A stretch of 64,000 nucleotides of DNA from Natronospirales bacterium. GTDB lineage: Bacteria > Pseudomonadota > Gammaproteobacteria > Natronospirales > REEB76. A program made the translations under genes and the position numbers. Below the pieces are notes generated by a model that saw nothing but the letters and a program-made list of their open reading frames with translations, searched no databases and was not told the DNA's origin. Positions 23,599 through 32,640 of this stretch are shown here, piece after piece. The stretch's first letter is position 1. Every line of letters starts with the position of its first letter. The stretch lies in contig JAJYUH010000006.1 of assembly GCA_021792635.1 (NCBI GenBank), forward strand, positions 1 through 64,000. Direction: 5' to 3'.

Positions 23599-24480
23599 TT
23601 AGCGATAGTAAACCAGATTGAAGGTAATGAAGCCCGTTCGCGGCGTATGCGCGGCGTGCGTCACGCCGGTGATGATCTCCATGTCGAAACGTTCGGAGAT
23701 GGGCGTCTCGAAATCCAGGTCGGTGGTGTAAGCGTAGGTCCCGTCTATCGCCGAACGGTCTATCTCATAATCCATGGCGAGCGAGGTCAGACCGAAATCC
23801 CGCTCCACGCGGAAGGTGGAGGAGTGACTCAGGAACCCCTGCGACAGGGTCAGCGCCGAACCGGTGAAAAACAGGAGTGCAATGCGGCGGTTCAGCACGG
23901 AGGGATTGCGGGTGTAATCATGCCGCGTGGTAGAGGCCTCAAACAGCCAGTGGTTGAGACCGGTGTAATCAATCCGTAAACCCAGCCGCCGGTCGTCGAA
24001 TTCCACGTTATTCGGGAGTTTGATGCTCACGAACGGGTTGCTGCGGGTATTGAGCGTAATGCGGCGGAACCCCGGCAATACGGTGACCTGCCAGGCGGCG
24101 CTCTGCCAGTACAGGTTGGCGTAATAGCTGTCGCTCATGATGTCGCCGGGCTTGCCCCAATGCTGGTAGAACAGGCCGCCTCCCAGGGAGGAGGTGAACT
24201 GCTGATCCACGCCCAGACCCAGTGTGTGGGTTACGAGATCGGTGCGGTCTGCGGGAGAACTGGTGTACTCGCTCAGGAAGCTGAGCGTGGTGGCAGCGGA
24301 CACGGCCCAACTCGCACCGAGTTGCGCGTCGCGATCGTCCGCGGCATCCACAGACAAGGCGCTGTTCAGCATCAAGGAAGATCCGCCGCCGCTACCGCCC
24401 GAAGCGGCCAAGGCTGGCAGCGGCAGGCCGGCAAGCAGCATCAGTATCCAGATAATCCGTCCCGTGCGGATCGGTCTCAC
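23599..24480 (-). CDS. secreted, probably outer-membrane beta-barrel protein
   Basis: A 293-residue protein with a signal peptide (IIWILMLLAGLPLPALAA), a Gly/Ser-rich stretch, and about a dozen predicted amphipathic strands; it ends TPRTGFITFNLVYYR. It resembles proteobacterial DUF3570-like outer-membrane proteins in outline, but I cannot assign the family. GGGAGG lies 5 nt before a GTG codon at 24480, so I prefer that start over the ATG six codons upstream. Nothing in the neighbourhood indicates the substrate. Confidence 0.65.
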   Translation of the reverse strand: MRPIRTGRIIWILMLLAGLPLPALAASGGSGGGSSLMLNSALSVDAADDRDAQLGASWAVSAATTLSFLSEYTSSPADRTDLVTHTLGLGVDQQFTSSLGGGLFYQHWGKPGDIMSDSYYANLYWQSAAWQVTVLPGFRRITLNTRSNPFVSIKLPNNVEFDDRRLGLRIDYTGLNHWLFEASTTRHDYTRNPSVLNRRIALLFFTGSALTLSQGFLSHSSTFRVERDFGLTSLAMDYEIDRSAIDGTYAYTTDLDFETPISERFDMEIITGVTHAAHTPRTGFITFNLVYYR

Positions 24481-24511
24481 AGTTTCCTCCCCCCGCATCC
24501 CCGGCGCGGAT

Positions 24512-24528
24512 AATAACCGGGGGTTATT
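24512..24528. repeat. short inverted repeat between two minus-strand genes
   Basis: AATAACC-GGG-GGTTATT forms a 7-bp hairpin between the MidA-like gene and the outer-membrane gene. It could end the first or control the second; no T-run follows on the minus strand. Confidence 0.4.
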
Positions 24529-24557
24529 CTAGCCGCTCGCATGCCCGCCAGATATCT

Positions 24558-25721
24558 TCACAGCGTATGCGCGAGATCCCTCAGGGCAAAACCCTGCAGC
24601 GGTACCCCCAGCGCCCTGGTGAAAGCGATGGCTTTGAAGCGCTCGCCCATCTCCTGCGGCAGCGTGAGGAGCTTCACCTCCCGCGCCTGCTGCCAGTCGC
24701 CGGCCTCGGCGGCAATGCCGAGCGCCAGCAGGAAATGCGCCTGGGTGGTGTAACCGACGAGTTCCAAACCGGCCGTCAGCGCCGCTTCCGCCGTCGCAGT
24801 GAAGTCCACGTGGGCGGTGATGTCCTGCAGACCCGCGAAGCGGAACGGATCGTCGTGGGCGTGCTGGCGGTAATGACACAGCAGCGTCCCCATGGCGCGG
24901 TCAGCGTGGTAGTACCCGGCGCGTGGATAACCGTAATCCAGCAACAGCAGCGCGCCGTGCGCGAGGGTGTCGCCCAGGCTTGCCACGAACGCCGGCAATC
25001 GCGGGCAGATCTCCGATATATAGCCCGGCGGGAATCCTCCGGGCAGGGACGCCTCAAGCGCGGCGAGCATGCGCTGCAGCGGCGGCGGCGCGGACCGGGT
25101 GTCCCAGGCGAAACCGGCGCCGTTCTCCACCACCACGAACTGTTCGAAGCCCTTGGCGCCGCGGCGGAAGCGCTCCACCGGCAGCGCATCCAGCACCTCG
25201 TTGCCCAGGATCACGCCGCGAAACGCCTGCGGCAACCGTTCGAGCCAGGTGATGCGGTCCCGCCATTGCGGCATATGCGTTGCAAGCAGCGCCTGCTGCC
25301 GCTCACGCAGTTCGGCGCTCACCTCAAGGATCAGATAACGCTCCGGCAGCCGGCCGAACCGCTCCAGCTCCGCCAGCAGATCGGCCGCCATCACGCCGGA
25401 GCCGGCACCGAGTTCCAGAATGCAGCCGCCGCCGAGAGCCGTCAGCACCTCGGCGCACTGGCGGGCGAGACAGCGGGCAAACAGCGGCGAGACTTCGGGT
25501 GCGGTGACAAAATCCCCCGCCGCACCGAACTTGCGTGCTCCCGCACTGTAATAGCCAAGCCCCGGCGCGTACAGCGCGAGTTCCATATAGCGCTCGAAGC
25601 TGATCCCGCCAGCCGCCGTTTCGATCTCGGCCCGGATCAGCGTCCGCAGGCGCTCGCTGTGGGTCTGCGCCTCGGCCGACGGCGGCGGCAAATCATGCAG
25701 CGGCTGACGGATGGGCAACAT
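24558..25721 (-). CDS. SAM-dependent methyltransferase, MidA/NDUFAF7 family
   Basis: A 387-residue protein of the MidA/NDUFAF7 (DUF185) family of arginine methyltransferase-like proteins. The visible motifs are GGISFERYMELALYAPGLGY, FVTAPEVSPLFARCLARQ, ILELGAGSGVMAADLLAEL (SAM binding), VILGNEVLDALPVERF, and LLLDYGYPRAGYYHADRAMG followed by HYRQHAHDDPF. NDUFAF7 methylates a complex I subunit in mitochondria; the bacterial target is unknown. It is divergent from the pteridine reductase gene, 44 bp away. Confidence 0.9.
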   Translation of the reverse strand: MLPIRQPLHDLPPPSAEAQTHSERLRTLIRAEIETAAGGISFERYMELALYAPGLGYYSAGARKFGAAGDFVTAPEVSPLFARCLARQCAEVLTALGGGCILELGAGSGVMAADLLAELERFGRLPERYLILEVSAELRERQQALLATHMPQWRDRITWLERLPQAFRGVILGNEVLDALPVERFRRGAKGFEQFVVVENGAGFAWDTRSAPPPLQRMLAALEASLPGGFPPGYISEICPRLPAFVASLGDTLAHGALLLLDYGYPRAGYYHADRAMGTLLCHYRQHAHDDPFRFAGLQDITAHVDFTATAEAALTAGLELVGYTTQAHFLLALGIAAEAGDWQQAREVKLLTLPQEMGERFKAIAFTRALGVPLQGFALRDLAHTL

Positions 25722-25765
25722 GGATTTCTGCTTTAATGGTGACGGACAACCGCGGGGGAAGGCGC

Positions 25766-26518
25766 ATGCGGAATGATAGCCCAAAGCTCGACGGCAAGAC
25801 CGCGCTCATTACCGGCGCCGCGCGCCGCATCGGCGCGGTGATCGCGCGGCGGCTGCACGCCGAAGGCATGAATATTGTGCTCCACTACCGCAAGTCCGAG
25901 CAGGATGCACGCGCGCTGTGCGATGAATTGAACGCCGTACGCCATGATTCCGCTGTCACCGCGCAGGCGGAACTCGCCAATGTCGCGGACTTCGATTCGC
26001 TGGTGAAGGCGGCATTACAGTGGGGCCGCCTGGATTTGCTGGTCAACAATGCTTCTTCCTTTTATCCCACGCCCCTCGGCAAAGTCGGTGAAGGCGACTG
26101 GGACGAGATCATGACGAGCAATCTCAAGGCGCCGTTCTTCCTGTCGCAGGCGTCAGCGGTGCACCTCAAGGTCAGCCGCGGCTCCATCATCAATCTGGTG
26201 GACATCCATGCACGCCGACCGTTGCGCGACCACGCGGTTTACTCGATTGCCAAGGCGGGATTGGTGATGCTCACCCGGGCGCTGGCGCGCGAGCTCGGGC
26301 CCGGGGTGCGCGTCAACGGCATCGCTCCGGGCCCGATCCTGTGGCCGGCGCAGGGACTCGACGAAGCGGCCAAACAATCCATCCTCGACAAAACCGCCCT
26401 GAAGCGCGCCGGCTCGCCCGAAGACATCGCCGGGGCGGTCGTTTACCTGGTACGTGACGCAAGCTATGTGACGGGACAGATTCTGGCGGTGGACGGCGGG
26501 CGGAGTATCGGCTGGTAA
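25766..26518 (+). CDS. pteridine reductase (short-chain dehydrogenase)
   Basis: A 250-residue SDR protein. TGAARRIG fits the TGxxxRxG motif that separates pteridine reductases (PTR1/FolM) from ordinary SDRs, and the NNASSFYPTPLG segment and YSIAKAG catalytic pair follow. The end VTGQILAVDGGRSIGW is also typical. It should reduce dihydrobiopterin or dihydrofolate to the tetrahydro form with NADPH. The folB-folK operon lies close by on the opposite strand, which supports a role in pterin/folate metabolism. An ATG start is used; no strong Shine-Dalgarno sequence is visible. Confidence 0.88.
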   Translation: MRNDSPKLDGKTALITGAARRIGAVIARRLHAEGMNIVLHYRKSEQDARALCDELNAVRHDSAVTAQAELANVADFDSLVKAALQWGRLDLLVNNASSFYPTPLGKVGEGDWDEIMTSNLKAPFFLSQASAVHLKVSRGSIINLVDIHARRPLRDHAVYSIAKAGLVMLTRALARELGPGVRVNGIAPGPILWPAQGLDEAAKQSILDKTALKRAGSPEDIAGAVVYLVRDASYVTGQILAVDGGRSIGW

Positions 26519-26527
26519 TACAGACGG

Positions 26528-27838
26528 TCAATAGGCATTCACCAGGTTATGCCAGCCATAGCGTTGTGATGCTGGTTGCAGTGCGGCGGCGCGTGCGAGA
26601 GCACGCGCCGCAAATGCGGCCGCCGGCCCGCAGTTACCGTTGGTGAGGTAATAGAGCGCGGTGGCCAGCGAAGTTTCGTTGCTGCTGCCGAGCGGCTGGT
26701 TCAGGTCGTCCAGCGCCGGGCAGGTGGGAGCAAAACCGCTGAAGTAGTCCCCGTAACCTGCGGCGTTGGTCATCTTGAAGGTCATGGGATAAAGCACGTT
26801 ACCGCAAAAATCAAAGCCGTTCTCACCCACCGGTTTGCCGAAAGTGGTGCTGCCCACGGTTACCACGTCAATATAGGGCTTGAGCGCATTGATCAGCAGT
26901 TCGCTGGCGGAGGCGGTGGCACTGGTGGTGATGATCACCACGCGGTTCAGGTTGAGGGCGCCGGAGACATTATCAAATGCCAGGGTCTGATCCTGACCCG
27001 TGTGCTGATTGTTGTAATTGAGTCTGGCGAATACCTGGCCGGCGTCGCTGTTGCCGACGATCAGCGAGCCAAGATATTGGGCGACGGACAGCAGGCCGCC
27101 GCCATTATAGCGTTCATCAATGATCAGCTCATTGGCGCCCGCGGACCGGAGCTGGGCAAAGGCCTGATTCAGTTCATCGAAGGACGGGGTAATGAAATTC
27201 TGAAAAAAGAAATAGCCGACGGTGCGTCCGCCGGCGTTGAAAGTTTGCACCAGCGACACATTGGGTTGGGTAACGACCGTCTTGATGAGGGTCACCGTCC
27301 GGGCACTGCCGCCGGGCGGCTGAAACTGCAGGTTCACCTGCACGCCCGGTTGTGCGGGCCCAAAAGCGGAGGCGAGCTGGCCGTCGGCGATGAGTGTGGC
27401 CACCGCCCGAGCATTGATGCTGAGGATGAAATCGCCGCGGGCCATGCCTGCCGTGGCCGCCGGACTGCCCGGGTAAACCTGGGTCAATTGCAGTTGGTCG
27501 CCGTTCACCACTTCCTCGCCGATACCGATGCCCAGGTACTGTCCGGCGCCGTAGAAAGCGGTATTCGCCGCCTGGGTAGTGATGAAACTGAAGCGGTCCA
27601 GGGGCTTATACAGCAAGGCGTCCAGAAACGAGGTGGTGTCGCTGTAGGCGGCGGGACTGATGTTGCCGGGCAGATACTGGTACCAGTAATACCAGGACTG
27701 CATGATGCCGAGGATCTGCGCATTTTGTCCGGTGACCGAGCAGTTGCCGGCGGCAGTGGCCGGCGCGCTGCCACCGGAACCGCCGCAGGCGGACAGCAGC
27801 AGGACACAGCAAAACAGCCCGGGCAACAGCTTGCGCAT
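26528..27838 (-). CDS. S41-family peptidase lipoprotein
   Basis: A 436-residue protein with a lipoprotein signal (MRKLLPGLFCCVLLLSACGG). A PDZ domain (about residues 85-170: LTQVYPGSPAATAGMARGDF) precedes the tail-specific protease domain. There SATASASELLINAL holds the catalytic Ser and TFGKPVGENGF the catalytic Lys, as in C-terminal processing peptidases. It is likely anchored in the outer or inner membrane facing the periplasm. The gene is 30 bp behind folK and probably the last of the tsaD-folB-folK operon, though its function is unrelated. Confidence 0.85.
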   Translation of the reverse strand: MRKLLPGLFCCVLLLSACGGSGGSAPATAAGNCSVTGQNAQILGIMQSWYYWYQYLPGNISPAAYSDTTSFLDALLYKPLDRFSFITTQAANTAFYGAGQYLGIGIGEEVVNGDQLQLTQVYPGSPAATAGMARGDFILSINARAVATLIADGQLASAFGPAQPGVQVNLQFQPPGGSARTVTLIKTVVTQPNVSLVQTFNAGGRTVGYFFFQNFITPSFDELNQAFAQLRSAGANELIIDERYNGGGLLSVAQYLGSLIVGNSDAGQVFARLNYNNQHTGQDQTLAFDNVSGALNLNRVVIITTSATASASELLINALKPYIDVVTVGSTTFGKPVGENGFDFCGNVLYPMTFKMTNAAGYGDYFSGFAPTCPALDDLNQPLGSSNETSLATALYYLTNGNCGPAAAFAARALARAAALQPASQRYGWHNLVNAY

Positions 27839-27867
27839 GCAACCTTTCCTCACCACGCTCCAGCCTG

Positions 27868-28356
27868 TTACAAATCTGCCAGTGGTATCGCCACCAGCGA
27901 TTCGGTCACCGCGTCGAATTCCCGCCAGTGGTCGGCAAAACTCCGGCCGGTGACGGGATGGCGCCGGTCGGCGGCCAAGTCCACGAGCGGCTTCAGCACG
28001 TAGGCGTACTGGAGTATCTCCCTGCGGGGCAAACTGACGGGCGATTCCGTCACCAGGTCGCCGTACAGCAGCAGGTCAAGATCCAGGGTACGCGGCGCAA
28101 ATCGCGGTCCGCCGCGCAGCCGGCCGCATTGCTCTTCAATTTCATCCAGGGCCGCATTCAGTACGCCCACCTCGTCGTTGCTGCGGAACCCCACCACCAG
28201 ATTATAGAAATCATCGCCGTGGAAGCCCACCGCCGGATTGCGGTACACGGTCGAAATACGCAACGCGCCAAACCGCTGCCGCATACACCGCAGCGCCTCG
28301 CGTACGCGCCGCTCGGGTTCGACGTTGCTGCCGACGCCCGCGAATACTTCGCTCAT
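27868..28356 (-). CDS. folK: HPPK, 2-amino-4-hydroxy-6-hydroxymethyldihydropteridine diphosphokinase
   Basis: This 162-residue enzyme transfers pyrophosphate from ATP to hydroxymethyl-dihydropterin in folate synthesis. The signatures are GVGSNVEPERRVREAL at the start, VYRNPAVGFHGDDFYNLVVG, and the metal-binding RFAPRTLDLDLLLYGDL with its two aspartates; PRREILQYAYVLKPL follows. Its ATG overlaps the folB stop by 4 bp, so the consecutive pathway steps are translationally coupled. Confidence 0.95.
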   Translation of the reverse strand: MSEVFAGVGSNVEPERRVREALRCMRQRFGALRISTVYRNPAVGFHGDDFYNLVVGFRSNDEVGVLNAALDEIEEQCGRLRGGPRFAPRTLDLDLLLYGDLVTESPVSLPRREILQYAYVLKPLVDLAADRRHPVTGRSFADHWREFDAVTESLVAIPLADL

Positions 28357-28712
28357 GGCGGCGGGCTGCCTCGCTCAACCATCACGCCCACGCTCTTGCT
28401 GCCGCTCACGGCGCCGGGTTTGTGCAGCGTCACCTTCACCCATTTGACCGGGAATTCTCCCAGAATCAGAGCGGCGACTTTTTCCGCCAGGGTTTCCACC
28501 AACTGGAATTGCTGCTCGCTCACATACTGCGCCACGCGCTTCGCCACCGTCTTGTAATCCAGCGTGTCCTCGATACGATCGCTGCCGGCGGCACGGCGGA
28601 TGTCGGCGCCCATGTCGAGATCGAAACTCACGAGCTGCCGGATGCGCCGTTCCCAGTCGTAAACGCCCACCACGGTTTCGACACGCAGCTCACGGATAAA
28701 GATGGTATCCAT
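28353..28712 (-). CDS. folB: dihydroneopterin aldolase
   Basis: A 119-residue enzyme that splits dihydroneopterin to hydroxymethyl-dihydropterin and glycolaldehyde. It shows the FolB pattern: MDTIFIRELRVETVVGVYDW, then RIRQLVSFDLDMGADIRRAA, the DYKTVAKRV segment, LVETLAEKVAALIL with the conserved Glu, and VKVTLHKPGAV with the catalytic Lys. AAGGA precedes the start. It is followed directly by folK (4-bp overlap) and lies 15 bp behind tsaD. Confidence 0.94.
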   Translation of the reverse strand: MDTIFIRELRVETVVGVYDWERRIRQLVSFDLDMGADIRRAAGSDRIEDTLDYKTVAKRVAQYVSEQQFQLVETLAEKVAALILGEFPVKWVKVTLHKPGAVSGSKSVGVMVERGSPPP

Positions 28713-28727
28713 GGGTTTCCTTTCTGA

Positions 28728-29738
28728 TTAAGGCGCAGCAAGACTGTCCAGCGGCCAGCGTGCGCTCACGGACCTTGGTTCGGGTTTCGCACCGGCACGC
28801 AGACGCACATAACCGGCGTAGGCAATCATGGCGCCATTGTCGGTACAGAATTCGGGACGCGGGTAAAACACCTCACCATCGAGTTGCTTCACTTTCTCCG
28901 TGAGACGCGCGCGCAGCGTGCGATTCGCGCCCACACCGCCCGCCACCACCAGGCGGCGGTGACGGGTTTCCTTGAGGGCACGCACGCACTTGATTACCAG
29001 CGTATCCACCGCCGCGTCTTCAAAGGCACGCGCAATGTCCGCCCGGGTCTGCGCCGCATGCGGCGCGTTTTTCAAGGTCGTCAGTACCGCTGTCTTGAGA
29101 CCGCTGAAGCTGAAATCCAGGCCGGGCCGGTCGGTCATGGGGCGTGGCAGGGTGAACCGCCCCGGCACTCCCTGCTCCGCCAGTTTCGCCAGCGCCGGTC
29201 CGCCGGGATAGGGCAAACCGAGAAGTTTGGCGACCTTGTCGAAGGCCTCTCCCGCCGCGTCGTCTATGGATTCCCCCAGCGTGCGATAACACCCGATTCC
29301 CAGAACCTCCACCAGCATGGTATGCCCCCCGGATACCAGCAGTGCCACGAACGGGAAGATCGGTGCCGGCTTCTCCAGCATGGACGCCAGCAGATGGCCT
29401 TCCATGTGGTGGATGGCGATGGCCGGTACCTTCCAGGCAAACGCCAGGGCCTGGGCCAGACAGGCGCCCACCAGCAGCGCTCCCATCAGACCGGGTCCGG
29501 CGGTATAGGCAATGCCATCAATCTGGCCCGAGCCGGTTTCCGCTTCGGCAAGCGCGCTGCGGATCAGGGGCAGCAGTTTGCGGATGTGGTCGCGGGAAGC
29601 CAGCTCAGGCACCACCCCGCCGTATTCGGCATGCAGTTGCATCTGGCTGTACAGGGCGTGGGCGAGCAAGCCTTGTGCGCCGTCATAGACGGCAACACCG
29701 GTCTCGTCACAGGAGGTTTCTATGCCCAGAATCCGCAT
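28728..29738 (-). CDS. tsaD: tRNA N6-adenosine threonylcarbamoyltransferase
   Basis: A 336-residue member of the Kae1/TsaD family that attaches the threonylcarbamoyl group to A37 of ANN-decoding tRNAs, together with TsaB and TsaE. It starts [20 protein letters not shown] and contains the metal-binding [11 protein letters not shown] (two His), the nucleotide-binding [11 protein letters not shown] and [17 protein letters not shown], and ends with [13 protein letters not shown]. It is divergent from rpsU, a conserved neighbourhood in gammaproteobacteria, and leads the operon with folB and folK. Confidence 0.97.
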   Translation of the reverse strand: MRILGIETSCDETGVAVYDGAQGLLAHALYSQMQLHAEYGGVVPELASRDHIRKLLPLIRSALAEAETGSGQIDGIAYTAGPGLMGALLVGACLAQALAFAWKVPAIAIHHMEGHLLASMLEKPAPIFPFVALLVSGGHTMLVEVLGIGCYRTLGESIDDAAGEAFDKVAKLLGLPYPGGPALAKLAEQGVPGRFTLPRPMTDRPGLDFSFSGLKTAVLTTLKNAPHAAQTRADIARAFEDAAVDTLVIKCVRALKETRHRRLVVAGGVGANRTLRARLTEKVKQLDGEVFYPRPEFCTDNGAMIAYAGYVRLRAGAKPEPRSVSARWPLDSLAAP

Positions 29739-29767
29739 GCCAGGTGTCTCTAAGTTCTTGCCGGACT

Positions 29768-29796
29768 TTGCAATTCTACACGCCGGCCGGTAGAAT
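29768..29796 (+). promoter_or_regulatory. promoter of rpsU (macromolecular synthesis operon)
   Basis: TTGCAA (29768-29773), a 17-bp spacer and TAGAAT (29791-29796). The inverted arms ATTCTAC (29773-29779) and GTAGAAT (29790-29796) make the region nearly palindromic, so a TAGAAT -10 box also faces tsaD on the other strand. Confidence 0.6.
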
Positions 29797-29859
29797 TCCC
29801 GCCCTTTACGGGGTGGCCATCAGGGCCCCTCTGAGAAGACTTGGAAAGGTGACAACCGA

Positions 29860-30075
29860 ATGCCCAGCGTACGCGTGAAGGAAAACGAACATTTTGATGC
29901 GGCCCTGCGCCGTTTCAAGCGCGCCTGCGAAAAGGCCGGTGTGATGACCGAACTGCGCCGCCGTGAGTTCTATGAGAAGCCCACGCAGGAGCGCAAGCGC
30001 AAACAGGCCGCGGCCGTGAAGCGCCATTTGAAGAAGCTTTCCCGTGAGCAGTCGCGCCGCATCCGTCTCTTTTGA
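29860..30075 (+). CDS. rpsU: 30S ribosomal protein S21
   Basis: A 71-residue basic protein, the normal length of S21: [36 protein letters not shown] and a basic C-terminal tail. S21 sits on the small subunit near the anti-Shine-Dalgarno region and helps initiation. It is the first gene of the conserved macromolecular synthesis block rpsU-yqeY-dnaG-rpoD. A strong terminator 33 nt downstream means that the later genes are probably expressed at a lower level by read-through. Confidence 0.98.
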   Translation: MPSVRVKENEHFDAALRRFKRACEKAGVMTELRRREFYEKPTQERKRKQAAAVKRHLKKLSREQSRRIRLF

Positions 30076-30108
30076 TTTTCATTTCGCGACCCGGTTAAAG
30101 GTTATCCA

Positions 30109-30150
30109 AATTGCGGCGCTTTTCCAGGAAAGGCGCCGCAATTGTTTTTT
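30109..30150 (+). terminator. intrinsic terminator between rpsU and yqeY
   Basis: AATTGCGGCGC (30109-30119) pairs with GCGCCGCAATT (30133-30143), and the stem can extend inward through TTTTCC and GGAAAG; G and six T follow. It lies inside the operon, as the rpsU-dnaG terminator does in E. coli. Confidence 0.88.
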
Positions 30151-30169
30151 GGCTGAGTGGTAAACAACC

Positions 30170-30616
30170 ATGTCACTCAAAGACAAAATCACACAAGATA
30201 TGAAAGACGCGCTGCGCGCCGGCGACAAACCGCGCCTGTCCGTGATCCGCCTCATGCTCGCCGCCGTCAAACAACGCGAGGTGGATGAACGCATCACCCT
30301 CGACGATAACCAGGTGCTGGTGGTGCTCGACAAGATGCTGAAACAGCGCCGTGAGTCGGTGATCCAGTATGCAAAGGGCGGCCGCCAGGATCTGGTAGAT
30401 CAGGAAACCGCCGAGATCAGGGCAATCCAGGCTTACCTGCCGACGCAGCTTGCCGATGCCGAGCTGGAGAGCCTGATTGCCGCAGCTATTCAGGCCAGCG
30501 GCGCCGCCTCCATCAAGGACATGGGTAAGGTAATGGGCCTGCTCAAGAGCAAGGTGCAGGGTCGCGCCGACCTGGGCGCGGTGAGCGCGCGCATCAAGGC
30601 AAAACTGGGCGGGTAG
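30170..30616 (+). CDS. yqeY: GatB/YqeY domain protein
   Basis: A 148-residue protein homologous to the tail domain of the GatB subunit of tRNA amidotransferase: SLKDKITQDMKDALRAGDKP, RLSVIRLMLAAVKQREVDER, then PTQLADAELESLIAAAI and a C-terminal helical bundle ending GAVSARIKAKLGG. Its molecular function is not settled; RNA binding is assumed from the GatB relation. In many proteobacteria it lies between rpsU and dnaG, as here. Confidence 0.93.
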   Translation: MSLKDKITQDMKDALRAGDKPRLSVIRLMLAAVKQREVDERITLDDNQVLVVLDKMLKQRRESVIQYAKGGRQDLVDQETAEIRAIQAYLPTQLADAELESLIAAAIQASGAASIKDMGKVMGLLKSKVQGRADLGAVSARIKAKLGG

Positions 30617-30680
30617 CGCCCCACCCCACCTGTACGGGCGGCGGGCGTGATCCATCTTTATCGAATATATTGATCGAAAT

Positions 30681-30772
30681 GCCAGTGAGGAGTGAGGGGT
30701 AAAGAGCAGGGCAAACATGCTTTGCTCAAACCAGACTCCTCACTCCCCACGTTTTACCCCTCACTGCTTTTG
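30681..30772. repeat. imperfect inverted repeat in front of dnaG
   Basis: GTGAGGAGTGAGGGGTAAA (about 30686-30704) is mirrored by the complementary segments ACTCCTCACTCCCC and TTTTACCCCTCACT just before the dnaG start (about 30735-30766). GCAAACATGCTTTGC forms the inner hairpin. The fold would put the dnaG start next to a large stem. There is no T-run, so it is not an intrinsic terminator; it could adjust the stability or translation of dnaG mRNA. Confidence 0.5.
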
Positions 30773-30773
30773 C

Positions 30774-32546
30774 ATGGCGCGTATTCCACAGAGTTTCATT
30801 GACGAGCTGATAAGCCGCGTCGACATCGTCGAGGTGATAGACAAGCGGGTACCGCTCAAGAAACAGGGGCGGGAATTCATGGCCTGCTGTCCGTTCCACA
30901 ACGAGAAAACCCCATCCTTCAGCGTAAGCCCCGTGAAGCAGTTCTTTCACTGCTTCGGCTGCGGTGCCCATGGCACGGCGCTCGGCTTTCTCATGGACTA
31001 CGAACATCTGGATTTCCTGGAAGCAGTGCGCCAGCTCGCGTCCATGGTGGGCATGGAAGTGCCGCTGGAAGCGGGGAAAACCCGGGCGGATTACGCGCCG
31101 CTGTACGGCATGCTGGACCAAGCGGCGCGCATTTATCGCGAGGCGCTCAAGCACGCGCCCGCGGCCATTGACTACCTCAAAGGCCGCGGCCTTACCGGGG
31201 AAATCGCCGCGGAATTCGCCATCGGTTTCGCGCCTGCGGGCTGGGACACGCTGCTCAAAGCTCTCGGCTCCGGCGAGGTGGAGCGCCAGATGCTCGCCAC
31301 AGCGGGACTCGTCATCCGCAAGGATGACGGACGCTACTACGACCGTTTCCGCGAACGTATCATGTTTCCGATCCGCGACAGCCGCGGACGCATCATCGCC
31401 TTCGGCGGCCGCGTCATCGGCCAGGACGAGCCCAAATATCTGAATTCGCCGGAAACGCCGCTGTTTCACAAGGGACATGAACTCTACGGCCTATACGAGG
31501 CGCGGCAGGCGCTGCGCGATATTCCGCGACTTTTGGTGGTGGAGGGCTACATGGACGTGGTGGCGCTGCAGCAGCACGGCGTGCGTTATGCCGTTGCCAC
31601 GCTGGGCACCGCCACCACCTCTGACCACCTGAAGAAGCTCTTCCGCATCTCGCCCGAAGTGGTGTTCTGCTTCGACGGCGACCGCGCCGGGCGCGCTGCC
31701 GCCCGGCGCGCGCTGGAAAACGCCCTGCCCGAAACCCATGAAGGCCGGCAGATTCGTTTCCTGTTCCTGCCGGATGGCGAGGATCCGGACACCTTGGTGC
31801 GCAAGGAGGGCAAACAGGCCTTCGAGGCACGGCTGGGTACCCAGGCCATGGAACTGTCAAATTTCCTGTTCAAGGATCTGCTGGACCACGTAGATACGCG
31901 CGACCGGGCAGGCCGGGCGCGGCTGGCTGAAGTCATCGCGCCCTATCTGGCGCGGATGCCAGGCGGTCCCTACCGTCAGATGGTGGAGGAAGAGGCCACA
32001 AAACTCGCCGGGGTCCCCATCCGCATTCCTGCAAATGGCCGGCCATTGTCTATGCTTATCCAAGACTCCCCGAAGCGGAAGGCGGTAGCGATCGGGAGGC
32101 CGGGCAGCCAGCGGCGGCTGGCCGGCCCGGTACGCAAGGCCATCGCCCTGCTGCTCAACCGACCGGGGTTGGCAGCCCTGGCCGGGGAGACGCCGGTACT
32201 GGAGGGCTTGAGCCTCGGGGGCATGGAGGTTCTACAGGCATTGCTGGAATTTGCCCGGGCCCACCCCCATATCACCGGGGCGGGTTTGCTGGAGCATTGG
32301 CGGGATACGGAGACCGGGAGCTACCTGATGAAACTCGCCCAAGCGGAGCTGGTCACACCAGCGGATGCCATGGAAAGCGAGTTCCGTGCCGTGATGGCCG
32401 ACTTACAGGGCCGCCGGCCGGCGGAACAGCGGTTGGCCCAAATCATGCAGGCATCCCGTGAACGCATCCTCGATGAGAGCGAAAAGGCGGAACTTGCACG
32501 CCTGCTTAAGGCGCGATCCGGCAGCCGCAGCGACCCTCGGTCATGA
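30774..32546 (+). CDS. dnaG: DNA primase
   Basis: A 590-residue primase that makes RNA primers for replication. The N-terminal zinc-binding domain shows CCPFHNEKTPSF and HCFGCGAHG (CHCC ligands). The TOPRIM core has VVEGYMDVVALQQHG and FDGDRAGRAAARRAL with the metal-binding acidic residues. The C-terminal 140 residues are the DnaB-interacting helical domain. The ATG at 30774 gives the family start MARIPQSFIDELISRVDIV. It is the third gene of the rpsU-rpoD block. Confidence 0.97.
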   Translation: MARIPQSFIDELISRVDIVEVIDKRVPLKKQGREFMACCPFHNEKTPSFSVSPVKQFFHCFGCGAHGTALGFLMDYEHLDFLEAVRQLASMVGMEVPLEAGKTRADYAPLYGMLDQAARIYREALKHAPAAIDYLKGRGLTGEIAAEFAIGFAPAGWDTLLKALGSGEVERQMLATAGLVIRKDDGRYYDRFRERIMFPIRDSRGRIIAFGGRVIGQDEPKYLNSPETPLFHKGHELYGLYEARQALRDIPRLLVVEGYMDVVALQQHGVRYAVATLGTATTSDHLKKLFRISPEVVFCFDGDRAGRAAARRALENALPETHEGRQIRFLFLPDGEDPDTLVRKEGKQAFEARLGTQAMELSNFLFKDLLDHVDTRDRAGRARLAEVIAPYLARMPGGPYRQMVEEEATKLAGVPIRIPANGRPLSMLIQDSPKRKAVAIGRPGSQRRLAGPVRKAIALLLNRPGLAALAGETPVLEGLSLGGMEVLQALLEFARAHPHITGAGLLEHWRDTETGSYLMKLAQAELVTPADAMESEFRAVMADLQGRRPAEQRLAQIMQASRERILDESEKAELARLLKARSGSRSDPRS

Positions 32547-32561
32547 AGCAATTGATTTACC

Positions 32562-32589
32562 TGGAAAAACCGGGATTTTCTGATAAAAT
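32562..32589 (+). promoter_or_regulatory. candidate internal promoter of rpoD
   Basis: TGGAAA (32562-32567), a 16-bp spacer and TAAAAT (32584-32589), 50 bp before the rpoD ATG. The -35 box is weak, and read-through from dnaG is possible too. Confidence 0.45.
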
Positions 32590-32640
32590 TAACGGTTCAC
32601 CTCCGGCACCGCGCAGGCGCCGCTTATCACGCGAGACATC

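Noticed and set aside
30681..30772. Inverted repeat before dnaG as a terminator
   Set aside because: There is no T-run on either side; it is listed as a repeat only.
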